A stretch of DNA of 64,000 nucleotides from the NCBI GenBank assembly GCA_902362775.1, contig CABIXV010000007.1, positions 1 to 64,000 of the forward strand, given 5' to 3'. This DNA is from Clostridiales bacterium (lineage in GTDB: Bacteria > Bacillota > Clostridia > Oscillospirales > Oscillospiraceae). The notes beneath the pieces are model-generated. The model was given only the letters and a program-made list of their open reading frames with translations. It was not told the origin of the DNA and did not search any database. Shown one piece after another: positions 7,895 through 16,058 of this stretch (its first letter is position 1; every line of letters starts with the position of its first letter). Position numbers and translations under genes: made by a program.

Positions 7895-8599
7895 ATGGCC
7901 AAGCATATCAAACCCTCGGTACTGCCCATTTATCTGGTGGGCGTGGTCTGGCTGGGCTATGCCCTGCTGTTTCCGCTGAAGTCGGCGGCTTCCTATGGGA
8001 TCTGCGCGGTCCTCTCTCTGGTCGCCTTTATCGCTGGGAAGGCCGTCTTTCCCGACAAGGCCTTTGAGCTGGCCGGTGAGAAAGAGGACAGGCCCAAGGA
8101 GGAGCCTAAAAAGGAGAAGACCACCGGCGACCCGGCTATTGACGCGCTCATCCGGGAGAGGGACAGAGCGCTGTCAGAGATGCGCCGCCTTAACGATGCC
8201 ATTGTGGACGAAAAGATATCCGCTCAGATCGACCATTTGGAGGATGTCACCGGAAAGATCATCGACCAGGTGGTGTCGCAGCCCAAAAAACTGCCCCAGA
8301 TCCGCCGATTTATGGACTACTACCTGCCCACGACACTGAAGATCCTGAACGCTTATGATCGGATGGACTCCACCGGCATCGCTGGGGACAATATCAGCAC
8401 CACCAAAGCCAAGGTGGAGCGCATGATGGACACCATTACCCAGGCCTTTGACAAGCAGCTGGACGCCCTGTTCGGTGAGGAGGCCCTGGACATCTCCACC
8501 GATATCACTGTGATGGAGAACCTGCTGGCCCAGGAGGGGCTGGGGGGAATGACTATGGGGGGCTCATCCAAGGAGGACGGTCCCAAGCTGGAGCTGTGA
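7895..8599 (+). CDS. XpaC-like membrane protein
   Basis: The 234-aa product has two hydrophobic helices at the N-terminus (about 8-27 and 31-52), then a charged cytoplasmic helical region with KLPQIRRFMDYYLPTTLKILNAYDRM, the signature of the XpaC family (annotated '5-bromo-4-chloroindolyl phosphate hydrolysis' from an old B. subtilis phenotype). In B. subtilis xpaC is paired with the TelA homologue yaaN; here telA lies 500 bases downstream in the same direction, which supports the call. The start at 7895 follows GGAGGAAATT; an in-frame ATG at 7883 overlaps that ribosome site. Function probably lies in envelope stress or toxic-anion tolerance, but is not settled. Confidence 0.85.
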   Translation: MAKHIKPSVLPIYLVGVVWLGYALLFPLKSAASYGICAVLSLVAFIAGKAVFPDKAFELAGEKEDRPKEEPKKEKTTGDPAIDALIRERDRALSEMRRLNDAIVDEKISAQIDHLEDVTGKIIDQVVSQPKKLPQIRRFMDYYLPTTLKILNAYDRMDSTGIAGDNISTTKAKVERMMDTITQAFDKQLDALFGEEALDISTDITVMENLLAQEGLGGMTMGGSSKEDGPKLEL

Positions 8600-8609
8600 G
8601 GAGGAGAAT

Positions 8610-8828
8610 ATGAGTGCGGATACCAAGCAGTCCAGGATGAACCGGGCCCTGATTTGGACCTTTCTGTGGGTTTTGTGGCTGGGGGGCGGGCTGCAGAACC
8701 GGATGCTGGTCCCCGGCGCCCCCTACTTCTGGCTCAATCTGATCATCACACTGGCTGGGGTGGTTTTCGTCGGGTTTCACTGGTACCGTTATTTCACCTT
8801 CAAGGAGGACAAAACGGGCGGCAAATGA
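8610..8828 (+). CDS. Small two-helix membrane protein
   Basis: A 72-aa protein, unrecognised by family. A short charged N-terminus is followed by ALIWTFLWVLWLGGGLQ (about 13-29) and FWLNLIITLAGVVFVGFHWY (about 40-59), two likely membrane spans, and a lysine-rich tail. The start has GAGGAGAAT just upstream and lies 10 bases after the xpaC stop, so it is translated from the same message. Size and topology resemble the next gene, and both may be membrane partners of XpaC. Confidence 0.75.
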   Translation: MSADTKQSRMNRALIWTFLWVLWLGGGLQNRMLVPGAPYFWLNLIITLAGVVFVGFHWYRYFTFKEDKTGGK

Positions 8829-8840
8829 AAGGAGAGCAGC

Positions 8841-9065
8841 ATGGCCAATTACCGCGAATTTATAAGCAAGCGCGAATGTTTGGCTAACGCTGTACTCTGG
8901 TCTGTGATCCCGGCCTTGCAGATCGGGCTTCTGCTGTTTTTTCCTGATAGACTCAGCGGAAACATGTTCTGGTGGTATGTAGCCCTGCTTCTGCTCCAGA
9001 GCTTGAGTTGCGCCTTCCATTGGCGGCGCTGGCTGGCCTATGATAAGAGCCCCAGGAACGATTGA
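8841..9065 (+). CDS. Small two-helix membrane protein
   Basis: A 74-aa protein with two predicted spans (about LANAVLWSVIPALQIGLLLF and MFWWYVALLLLQSLSCAFHW) and a short basic tail. It starts 12 bases after the previous gene with AAAGGAGAGCAGC as ribosome site. The tail pattern FHWRRW parallels FHWYRY in the preceding protein, hinting at an old duplication. No family recognised. Confidence 0.75.
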   Translation: MANYREFISKRECLANAVLWSVIPALQIGLLLFFPDRLSGNMFWWYVALLLLQSLSCAFHWRRWLAYDKSPRND

Positions 9066-9099
9066 GGTATGACTACTTTCATTTTAGGAGGAACCCAAT

Positions 9100-10305
9100 A
9101 TGAGTGACGAACTGAACCTGACCCCCAAGCTGACCCTTGACCCCAGCGGGGCGGCCGCTGCCCAGCCGCCCGCCGCCCCGGAACTGACCTTGGACCCTGC
9201 CCCCGCCCCCGGCACTGCCGCTCAACAGGAGGAGCAGGCGGCCCTCCAGGCTCAACGGGACGCCAACGCCGTCAAGCTGGATGAGTCCATGCTCACCGAG
9301 GCGGAGCGGAAGATGGTGGATGAGTTCTCCCAGAAGATCGACGTCACCGATTCCAACCTGGTCCTCCAGTACGGGGCCGCGGCCCAGAAGAACATCGCCG
9401 CCTTTTCCGAGAGCGCCCTGAACAATGTAAAGACCAAGGACCTGGGCGAGGTGGGCGAGGCGCTGTCCTCCCTGGTGGTGGAGCTTAAGACCTTTGGCGA
9501 GCCGGAGAAAAAGGGCATTGCCGGATTCTTCCAGAAGCGGAAGAATGAGCTGGAGGCCATGAAGGCCAGCTACTCCAAGGCGGAGACCAACGTGAACAAG
9601 ATCGTCAAGGTGCTGGAGAATCACCAGGTGGTCCTGATGAAGGACATCGCCATGTTTGACCAGATGTATGAGCTGAACACCAAATATTACAAAGAGCTGA
9701 CCATGTATATCATTGCCGGCAAGAAGCGGCTGGAGTATCTTCGGACCCACGACCTGGCCGATTTGAAGAAAAAGGCGGAGGAGAGCGGCGCCCAGGAGGA
9801 TGCCCAGGCCTACAATGACCTGGCTAACCTGTGTTCCCGCTTTGAAAAGAAGCTCCATGACCTGGAGCTGACACGGATGATCTCCATACAGATGGGACCC
9901 CAGACTAGACTGCTCCAGAACAACGACACGTTGATGCTGGAGAAGATCCAGTCCTCTCTGGTCAATACCATCCCCCTGTGGAAGAGCCAGATGGTGCTGG
10001 CTCTGGGCTTGGAACACGGGCGACAGGCCACGGCTGCCCAGACAGCTGTCACCGACATGACCAATCAACTGCTCCAGAAAAACGCCGATCTGCTGAAGAT
10101 GGGCACCATAGAAACCGCCAAGGAGGCGGAGCGGTCTGTGGTTTCCATCGAAACACTGCAGCATACCAACCAGCAGCTTATCTCTACCTTGGATGAGGTG
10201 ATGAGGATTCAGACCGAGGGCAGCCAGAAGCGGAAAGAGGCGGAGGCGGAGCTGGGCAGGATCGAAGGGGAGCTAAAGCAGAAGCTTCTTGAGCTAAGGG
10301 GCTAA
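9100..10305 (+). CDS. telA: TelA family toxic anion resistance protein
   Basis: The 401-aa soluble, mostly helical protein matches TelA/YaaN/KlaA (PF05816): a low-complexity Ala/Pro-rich start (1-50), then QYGAAAQKNIAAFSESAL, a long coiled-coil centre with KVLENHQVVLMKDIAMFDQMYE, and SLVNTIPLWKSQMVLALGL with Q-rich C-terminal helices. Family members are linked to tellurite tolerance and, with XpaC or TerD-type proteins, to membrane stress responses. Its place downstream of xpaC and two tiny membrane proteins suggests one membrane-associated complex. AGGAGG precedes the ATG. Confidence 0.92.
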   Translation: MSDELNLTPKLTLDPSGAAAAQPPAAPELTLDPAPAPGTAAQQEEQAALQAQRDANAVKLDESMLTEAERKMVDEFSQKIDVTDSNLVLQYGAAAQKNIAAFSESALNNVKTKDLGEVGEALSSLVVELKTFGEPEKKGIAGFFQKRKNELEAMKASYSKAETNVNKIVKVLENHQVVLMKDIAMFDQMYELNTKYYKELTMYIIAGKKRLEYLRTHDLADLKKKAEESGAQEDAQAYNDLANLCSRFEKKLHDLELTRMISIQMGPQTRLLQNNDTLMLEKIQSSLVNTIPLWKSQMVLALGLEHGRQATAAQTAVTDMTNQLLQKNADLLKMGTIETAKEAERSVVSIETLQHTNQQLISTLDEVMRIQTEGSQKRKEAEAELGRIEGELKQKLLELRG

Positions 10306-10406
10306 GAGGTCCTGACGGCACAAAGAGCGGAGGCGCCGAAGGATCGCGCAGTTTCTGTGGGGCGGATCTCGAATGCGCCCCTACATAAATGACAAGGGGT
10401 TCCTAT

Positions 10407-11441
10407 ATGAAATTTTTTCAAAAGACCTGGGTAGCCTGGTTGTGCACAGCCGCAATGATCGGGGCGGCGGTGGTCATCGGCCTGAACAAGGAGAGCGCTG
10501 CAGTCCCGGAGCCGGGAGAGGTGGGGCTGGATACCAGCCTGTCCACCGCCCAGTTTGCGGATTATATCTGGGACCAGGCCGGCGTGCTCTCCGATAGCCA
10601 GGAGCGGGACATCTGCCTGTATAATGCCAACTGGGTCCAGCGATATGACAGCCTCATCGCGCTGGCGGTGGTGGACGGGGTGTCCGGCGATATTGGCGAT
10701 TACGCCTATTCCTTGGGGGAGGAAATCGAGCTGGCCAGCAGCGACGGCATCCTGGTCATCGATGTGAAAAATACCAATGGCTATTTGGCCGTGGGGCCGG
10801 ACTATCCCATGACAGACCAGCAGGTCACCAACTATATGGACCAGTCCCTCTATGAGTATGTGGCGGCGGGAGAGTACGGAGAAGGGGTGCTCAACCTCTT
10901 TGCCGATGTCAACCAATTTTATGTGGACAACTACGGCCTGGGCTATCTGGACAACGCCAATCACTATGGCGGCACCCAGAGGACCGGGGGGCTGGTAATG
11001 ATGCTGGTCATTCTTCTGGCCATCGCGCTGGTGGCGGCCACCTTGATTGACAGCGCGCGCTATACCGCTTATCGTCAGCGATATTACGGAGTGATCAATC
11101 CGCCCTATGTGTTCCGGCCTATTCTGTTCTGGCACGGCCCCTCTTACGGCTGGTACCGCCGGCGGTGGCGTCAGCCGCCCCCTCCTCCTCCGCCAAGGGG
11201 ACCTAGAGGGCCCGGCGGTGGAGGCTTCAGCGGCTTTTCGGGTCCGGGCGGCGGCTCCAGAGGGAGCGGTTTTTCCAGTGGACCGAGAGGCGGCGGCTTC
11301 TCCGGTGGTTCCCGCGGCGGCGGCTTCTCCTCCGGCTCTTTCCGTGGAGGTGGCTTCGGTGGCTCCCGGGGCGGAGGATTTTCTGGTGGCCGCGGTGGAG
11401 GCTTTGGCGGAGGCCGCGGCGGCGGGTTCGGCCGTCGATAG
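10407..11441 (+). CDS. TPM-domain (YgcG-type) membrane protein with Gly-rich tail
   Basis: The 344-aa product has an N-terminal signal or anchor helix (about 5-28), an extracytoplasmic TPM domain (about 45-165: TAQFADYIWDQAGVLSDSQ at its start, then VIDVKNTNGYLAVGPDYPMT), a second membrane helix (about 200-220) and a tail of roughly 90 residues made of Gly-Phe-Ser/Arg repeats. TPM domains occur in YgcG and the plant photosystem-repair phosphatase TLP18.3; role in bacteria is mostly unknown. It follows telA by 100 bases in the same direction. ATG at 10407 has AAGGGG upstream. Confidence 0.8.
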   Translation: MKFFQKTWVAWLCTAAMIGAAVVIGLNKESAAVPEPGEVGLDTSLSTAQFADYIWDQAGVLSDSQERDICLYNANWVQRYDSLIALAVVDGVSGDIGDYAYSLGEEIELASSDGILVIDVKNTNGYLAVGPDYPMTDQQVTNYMDQSLYEYVAAGEYGEGVLNLFADVNQFYVDNYGLGYLDNANHYGGTQRTGGLVMMLVILLAIALVAATLIDSARYTAYRQRYYGVINPPYVFRPILFWHGPSYGWYRRRWRQPPPPPPPRGPRGPGGGGFSGFSGPGGGSRGSGFSSGPRGGGFSGGSRGGGFSSGSFRGGGFGGSRGGGFSGGRGGGFGGGRGGGFGRR

Positions 11442-11448
11442 AAAATAG

Positions 11449-11481
11449 GGGCGTGTCCGTGGGGGTGGACACGCCCTTTTT
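11449..11481 (+). terminator. Terminator after TPM gene
   Basis: Stem GGGCGTGTCC / GGACACGCCC with GT-rich loop and TTTTT. It closes the xpaC-telA-TPM transcription unit. Confidence 0.85.
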
Positions 11482-11570
11482 GTCGCCCCCTGGGGAACGG
11501 CTTGGGACATACCTGGCGTTTGGACTTCATATACATCAGAGGAACAAACGATTCAGGAGAGTGATGGTCC

Positions 11571-12212
11571 ATGAGAAAGTGCTCCGCCGACGTCAACCAT
11601 ATCCGCCTCCATGGCGCGGTAGGGGAGGCCCCAGTCTATTCCCATCTCAACCACGGCGTGGAGTTCTATACCTTCCCACTGGTGGTCCGGCGCCTGTCAG
11701 GCGCGGAGGATCAGGTGAACGTAGTGGCTCCGTTGGAGCTGCTGGAGTGCTGCGGACCGCTGGAGCGGGAGAGTGAGCTGACGGTGTTGGGGGAAGTACG
11801 GACCTTCAACAACCGAACTGGGGTAGGCAGTAGGCTGGTCATCAGTGCCTTTGCCAGAGAGCTGCGGCAGGAGCCGGGAGAGGATGAAAACCGGCTGGAG
11901 CTCTCCGGCACCCTATGTAAGACACCAAGCCTGCGGGCCACCCCCCTGGGGCGGACCATCTGTGATATGATCCTGGCGGTCAACCGCCGGTACGGACGAG
12001 CGGACTATCTGCCCTGCATCGCCTGGGGCAGTTTAGCCCACCGGTGCGGAGGCATGGAGGTGGGGGACCAGCTTCGGCTGACTGGACGACTTCAGAGCCG
12101 AACCTATACCAAGGTCAGCGGAGACCGCTCCGAGGAGCGGGTGGCCTTCGAGGTGTCCATTATGTCGCTGGCGGCGGAGGTGCCCACAGAAAAAGAGGAA
12201 CATACGGGATAA
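11571..12212 (+). CDS. Two-OB-fold single-stranded DNA-binding-like protein
   Basis: The 213-aa protein appears to contain two SSB-type OB folds. The first (about 9-95) starts HIRLHGAVGEAPVYSH; the second (about 107-205) starts NRLELSGTLCKTPSLRATPLG and continues DYLPCIAWGSLAHRCGGMEVGDQLRLTGR, closely following the SSB pattern of strand, 'W-G-x-x-A', and 'G-x-x-x-x-x-x-G-R'. There is no acidic SSB C-terminal tip, so it is probably not the housekeeping SSB. Similar two-domain SSB-like proteins occur in Clostridia. Own ATG with AGGAGAGTG upstream. Confidence 0.75.
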   Translation: MRKCSADVNHIRLHGAVGEAPVYSHLNHGVEFYTFPLVVRRLSGAEDQVNVVAPLELLECCGPLERESELTVLGEVRTFNNRTGVGSRLVISAFARELRQEPGEDENRLELSGTLCKTPSLRATPLGRTICDMILAVNRRYGRADYLPCIAWGSLAHRCGGMEVGDQLRLTGRLQSRTYTKVSGDRSEERVAFEVSIMSLAAEVPTEKEEHTG

Positions 12213-12216
12213 GGGA

Positions 12217-12249
12217 AGAGGGCCGCTGCCTGTTTGACAGCGGCCCTCT
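12217..12249 (+). terminator. Hairpin between SSB-like gene and livF (convergent)
   Basis: Twelve-bp perfect stem AGAGGGCCGCTG / CAGCGGCCCTCT. T-run is weak on either strand, but its position between two convergent stops suggests a shared terminator. Confidence 0.6.
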
Positions 12250-12260
12250 GATTCATGTAA

Positions 12261-12956
12261 TTATCCCAGATAGGCTTTCTTCACAGCCTCATTGCTCAAC
12301 AACTCCCTGCCGGAGCCGGAGATAGTCAAGCGGCCAGTCTCCAAAACATAGGCGGTATCCGCAATGTGCAGCGCCATGTTGGCGTTCTGCTCGATGAGAA
12401 GGATAGTGACGCCCTGCTTGTTGATCTCCTTGATGATCTCAAAAATCCCCTTGACCACCAGAGGAGCCAGACCCAGGGAGGGCTCATCCATCATCATGAT
12501 CTTAGGCCGGGACATGAGGGCACGGCCTACGGCCAGCATCTGCTGCTCGCCGCCGGACAGAGTGCCCGCCGCCTGCCAGGAACGCTCCTTCAACCGGGGG
12601 AACAGGTCATAGACCCACTTGATGTCGTCCTCCAGGTCGTCATGGCGCAGATAGGCGCCGATTTTCAGATTTTCCAGTACCGTCAAATCGGGAAATACAT
12701 GGCGCCCCTCTGGGACTAAGGTGATGCCTTTGGACACGATCCGGTCGGGAGAGAGGGCGGTGATATCGTCCCCCTGGAGATGGATGCGGCCCGCCGCTGG
12801 CTTTACCAGTCCGGCGATAGCCCGAAGGGTGGTGGATTTCCCGGCCCCGTTCGCGCCGATCAGTGTGACGATCTCTCGCTCTGGCACTTGAAAGGTGATT
12901 CCCTTCACGGCCTCGATGCCGCCGTAGTTTACCTGCAATTCGTCAATTTTCAGCAT
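12261..12956 (-). CDS. livF: Branched-chain amino acid ABC transporter ATPase LivF
   Basis: The 231-aa ATPase has Walker A GANGAGKST, signature LSGGEQQ, Walker B MMMDEPSLGLAP and the switch histidine region IEQNANMAL, all typical of LivF. It forms a heterodimer with LivG on the LivH/LivM membrane pair. The start at 12956 overlaps the end of livG by 14 bases. It is the last gene of the leftward livK-H-M-G-F operon. Confidence 0.95.
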   Translation of the reverse strand: MLKIDELQVNYGGIEAVKGITFQVPEREIVTLIGANGAGKSTTLRAIAGLVKPAAGRIHLQGDDITALSPDRIVSKGITLVPEGRHVFPDLTVLENLKIGAYLRHDDLEDDIKWVYDLFPRLKERSWQAAGTLSGGEQQMLAVGRALMSRPKIMMMDEPSLGLAPLVVKGIFEIIKEINKQGVTILLIEQNANMALHIADTAYVLETGRLTISGSGRELLSNEAVKKAYLG

Positions 12957-13791
12957 CGTCCGCCACCCCCAAATATGCCTCAATCACCCGAGGATTGTTT
13001 TGGATCTCCTCCGGTGTGCCCTGGGCGATTAGCTTGCCGAAGTCCAAGACATAGATGCGGTCGGAGATCCGCATGACCAGATCCATGTGATGCTCGATCA
13101 GCAATACGGTCAAATCATACCTTGTGTGGATTTGCCGGATAAAGTCTGTCAGTTCGTGGGTCTCCTGAGGATTCATGCCCGCGGCCGGCTCGTCCAGAAG
13201 CAGGAGCTTGGGTTCGGTGGCCAAGGCCCGGGCGATCTCTAGCCGCCGTTGTAGTCCATAGGGCAGGGAGCCAGCCACCTCGTCCTGAAGGTGATCCAGA
13301 TTCTGCTCCTCCAGCAGAGCTATGGCCTCCCGCCGCATCCGTGCCTCCTCCCGCCTGCTCAGACGGAAGGTGGAGGAAAACACGTTGTGCTTGGCCCGCA
13401 TATGCTTGGCGATCAGCACGTTGTCCAGCACAGAAAGAGAGGAAAACAGCCGGATATTTTGAAATGTCCGGGCCATCCCCATATGGGTGATCTGATCTGG
13501 GGTGGGGGCCAGTTTGTGGGTGAACATCCCCTGGTTCTCCCCCTGGTAGGTCTTTTTCATCTTGCCCTGGGGAAAATTCTCCACCATAGGCTGCCCCAGA
13601 AAAGAGATCCTTCCGTTGGTGGGCTCGTAGACCCCAGTGATGCAGTTGAAGGCCGTGGTCTTGCCCGCGCCATTGGGGCCGATCAGCGCCACGATTTCCC
13701 CCTTGTTTACCTCCAGGGACAGGTCATTGACCGCTACCACGCCTCCAAACTGCATAGTGACGTGCTCTAAATTGAGGATACTCTCACTCAT
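12943..13791 (-). CDS. livG: Branched-chain amino acid ABC transporter ATPase LivG
   Basis: The 282-aa ATPase has Walker A GPNGAGKTT, the LivG-type insert after it, degenerate signature LPYGLQRRLEIARA, Walker B LLLLDEPAAGMNP and IEHHMDLVM. LivG carries a longer helical insert than LivF, seen here between about residues 70 and 140. Its start overlaps the livM stop (ATGA type). Confidence 0.95.
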   Translation of the reverse strand: MSESILNLEHVTMQFGGVVAVNDLSLEVNKGEIVALIGPNGAGKTTAFNCITGVYEPTNGRISFLGQPMVENFPQGKMKKTYQGENQGMFTHKLAPTPDQITHMGMARTFQNIRLFSSLSVLDNVLIAKHMRAKHNVFSSTFRLSRREEARMRREAIALLEEQNLDHLQDEVAGSLPYGLQRRLEIARALATEPKLLLLDEPAAGMNPQETHELTDFIRQIHTRYDLTVLLIEHHMDLVMRISDRIYVLDFGKLIAQGTPEEIQNNPRVIEAYLGVADDAEN

Positions 13792-14939
13792 TTCGCCACC
13801 CCCTTGGCTTTCTTCCGGCGCTTAAACAGATCTGGCAGTTCTTTGTCCCCCATGATGCCTTTCCGGAAGAAGAGGACCACCACCATAATGATGACGGAGA
13901 ACACCACCAGCCGGAAGCCGTTGCGGAAGATGCCTGGGGCCTCGATGCCCAGGAAAGCGCCGTTGTCTAAGCCGCGCAGCCACCACTCGGAGGCAGCGAT
14001 GAATAGGGTGGCCCCAATGACCGAGCCGGAGATGGAGCCGATGCCGCCCAGCACCACCATGAGCAGGATTTCATAGGTCATGGCGGACTTGAAGTTATTG
14101 GCTTGGGCGATGCCCAGCACCATGGCCATCCCCGCTCCGGCCACGCCGGCGAAGAAGGAGGAGATACAGAAGGAGAGCATCTTGTGGCGGGCCAGGTTGA
14201 TGCCCATAGCCTCCGCCGCGATCTCATTTTCCCGGATGGCTTTAAAGGCCCGCCCGTAGGAGGAGTTGATAAGCAGGACGATGATCCCGATACACACTGT
14301 GGACATCAGGACAGGGATGAAGGTGGACAGGCTGATGGTCACGTCGCCCGCCTGGATCTTAAAGTCCGCAATCCGTATAAAGCTCTTTAGAGGGTTGGAG
14401 CCATTGGTCACCGGCCCCAGCTTTCCCCACTGAAAGACCGCGCGGATGACCTCCGCAAAGCCCAATGTGGCGATGGCCAGGTAATCGCTTTTCAGACGCA
14501 GCACCGGCAGACCGATCAGCCAGGCCACCAGGGCGGCCCCCAGGCCGGCCAGCAGGACGGCCACGATTACCCCCAGAACGGTGCCGAAGGGGCCCAGAGC
14601 GCCGCTCAACGCCTCCGGGATGGAGAAGCGAACCGCCGCGTCATAGTACTGGTACACCGCGTCCCGGCTGTCAGAGGAGATGGTAAAGATGGCGTAAATA
14701 TAGGTCCCGATGAGCATAAAGCCCGCATGTCCCAGGGAAAACAGGCCCGTAAAGCCGGTCAGCAGGTTTAGGGACACAGCCGCCAGGGCATAGACCGAAG
14801 CCTTTTGCAGCACCTTGAGGAGCATTGACATGTAGTCAGTGGGCTGGATCACCTGGTCCAGAACCAGCACTACCGCCAGCATCAATGCCACCAGCGCCAG
14901 GGAGATCAGGGTTTGTCTGTTATTTTTTTGCTGTATCAT
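13788..14939 (-). CDS. livM: Branched-chain amino acid ABC transporter permease LivM
   Basis: The 383-aa permease has about ten membrane helices and the family's cytoplasmic coupling segment (AIRENEIAAEAMGINLARHK) that docks on the ATPases. It is longer than LivH, as usual. Its gene starts 18 bases after the livH stop in the leftward operon. Confidence 0.94.
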   Translation of the reverse strand: MIQQKNNRQTLISLALVALMLAVVLVLDQVIQPTDYMSMLLKVLQKASVYALAAVSLNLLTGFTGLFSLGHAGFMLIGTYIYAIFTISSDSRDAVYQYYDAAVRFSIPEALSGALGPFGTVLGVIVAVLLAGLGAALVAWLIGLPVLRLKSDYLAIATLGFAEVIRAVFQWGKLGPVTNGSNPLKSFIRIADFKIQAGDVTISLSTFIPVLMSTVCIGIIVLLINSSYGRAFKAIRENEIAAEAMGINLARHKMLSFCISSFFAGVAGAGMAMVLGIAQANNFKSAMTYEILLMVVLGGIGSISGSVIGATLFIAASEWWLRGLDNGAFLGIEAPGIFRNGFRLVVFSVIIMVVVLFFRKGIMGDKELPDLFKRRKKAKGVAK

Positions 14940-14957
14940 TTAACCCACTCCCTCCCG

Positions 14958-15887
14958 TTAAACCTTGTCCGTGGCCTTCTCGCCAAACAGGCCTGTCGGC
15001 TTGAAGACCAGGATCACGATCAGCAGCACGAAGGTAAAGGCGTCGGAGAAGGTGGACAGCTCCAGAGGGGACTGGATGATGTGAAAGGTGGTCAGAATGG
15101 TATCCAGCCCCTTGATCAGAGACTCAAACACGCCGATGATGAATGCGCCGATCACCGCCCCTGGGATAGAGCCGATCCCGCCGAACACTGCGGCTACAAA
15201 GGCTTTCAGGCCGGGCATGGCTCCAGAGGTAGGTACCACACCGGGATAGTTGGAGAAATAGAGCATGGACCCGACTGCCGCTAAAAAGGAGCCGATGATA
15301 AAGGTGACGGAGATGACATTGTTAATTTTAATCCCCATCAACTGGCTGGTTTCAAAGTCCTTGGCTACCGCCCGCATAGCCATTCCAACCTTGGTGTGGT
15401 TGATCAGCTGTACCAGCAGGATGACCAGTATGATAGTCAGCACCGGGGTGATCAGAGTGACCCGCTTGGTGGTAGCCCCGAACAGATCCACCTGGTCGGA
15501 GATCCAGGGGATGGTGGGATAGGTTTTATTCAGACCACCGGTGACATATAGGGCCAGGTTCTGCAGCAGATAGCTGACCCCGATGGCGGAGATCATCACG
15601 CTCATGCGGGGAGCGGAGCGCAGAGGCTTGTAGGCGATTTTCTCGATGACAAAGCCTAGAGCCACCGTCAGCAGCGCTACCACCGGCACCGCCAGATATA
15701 AGGGCAGGGCCGCCGAGAGATAGACCATCATCAGACCCGCCACCATAAACACGTCGCCGTGGGCGAAGTTAATCAGGCGCAGGATACCATACACCATGGT
15801 ATAGCCGATGGCAATTAATGCGTACTGGCCGCCTACGGAGATGCCAGACAAAATATAGGGCAGTATAACCGTTGTGAATTGTTCCAT
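14958..15887 (-). CDS. livH: Branched-chain amino acid ABC transporter permease LivH
   Basis: The 309-aa permease has the LivH start SGISVGGQYALIAIGYTMVY, the INFAHGD motif, and the coupling helix MRAVAKDFETSQLMGI. I use the ATG at 15887, which is preceded by GGGAGGAA; a reading eight codons longer lacks a ribosome site. A strong hairpin separates it from the binding-protein gene upstream. Confidence 0.94.
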   Translation of the reverse strand: MEQFTTVILPYILSGISVGGQYALIAIGYTMVYGILRLINFAHGDVFMVAGLMMVYLSAALPLYLAVPVVALLTVALGFVIEKIAYKPLRSAPRMSVMISAIGVSYLLQNLALYVTGGLNKTYPTIPWISDQVDLFGATTKRVTLITPVLTIILVILLVQLINHTKVGMAMRAVAKDFETSQLMGIKINNVISVTFIIGSFLAAVGSMLYFSNYPGVVPTSGAMPGLKAFVAAVFGGIGSIPGAVIGAFIIGVFESLIKGLDTILTTFHIIQSPLELSTFSDAFTFVLLIVILVFKPTGLFGEKATDKV

Positions 15888-15986
15888 GGGATTCCTCCCT
15901 CTCCGTATCAAAATGATCCCTCAGGCCGCCGAGAAAGAGGCAAGAGATCTCCCGACCTTTCCGCAGCGACCCAAAGCCTTGTGAAA

Positions 15987-16024
15987 CCGCGCCCGGCGGG
16001 GGTTTACTGTCCCGCCGGGCGCGG
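15987..16024 (-). terminator. Intercistronic hairpin between livK and livH
   Basis: Arms CCGCGCCCGGCGGG / CCCGCCGGGCGCGG are exact complements (14 bp) around a 10-base loop. No T-run follows on the minus strand. It probably stabilises or partly terminates the livK message so that binding protein is made in excess over the permease. Confidence 0.6.
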
Positions 16025-16058
16025 TGTACGATCTGAAAGGATAAGTCGAGCGTTGACT

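Noticed and set aside
9079..10164. Long open frame on the minus strand opposite telA
   Set aside because: Composition mirrors the coding strand (Leu/Gln/Val-rich shadow), no ribosome site, and telA is certain.
11200..11435. GC-rich short repeats that could suggest a repeat array or CRISPR
   Set aside because: They encode the Gly/Phe/Ser tail of the TPM protein; no constant repeat-spacer spacing.
10302..11510. 402-codon open frame on the minus strand
   Set aside because: Shadow of the TPM gene and its Gly-rich tail; biased Ala/Pro/Thr composition.
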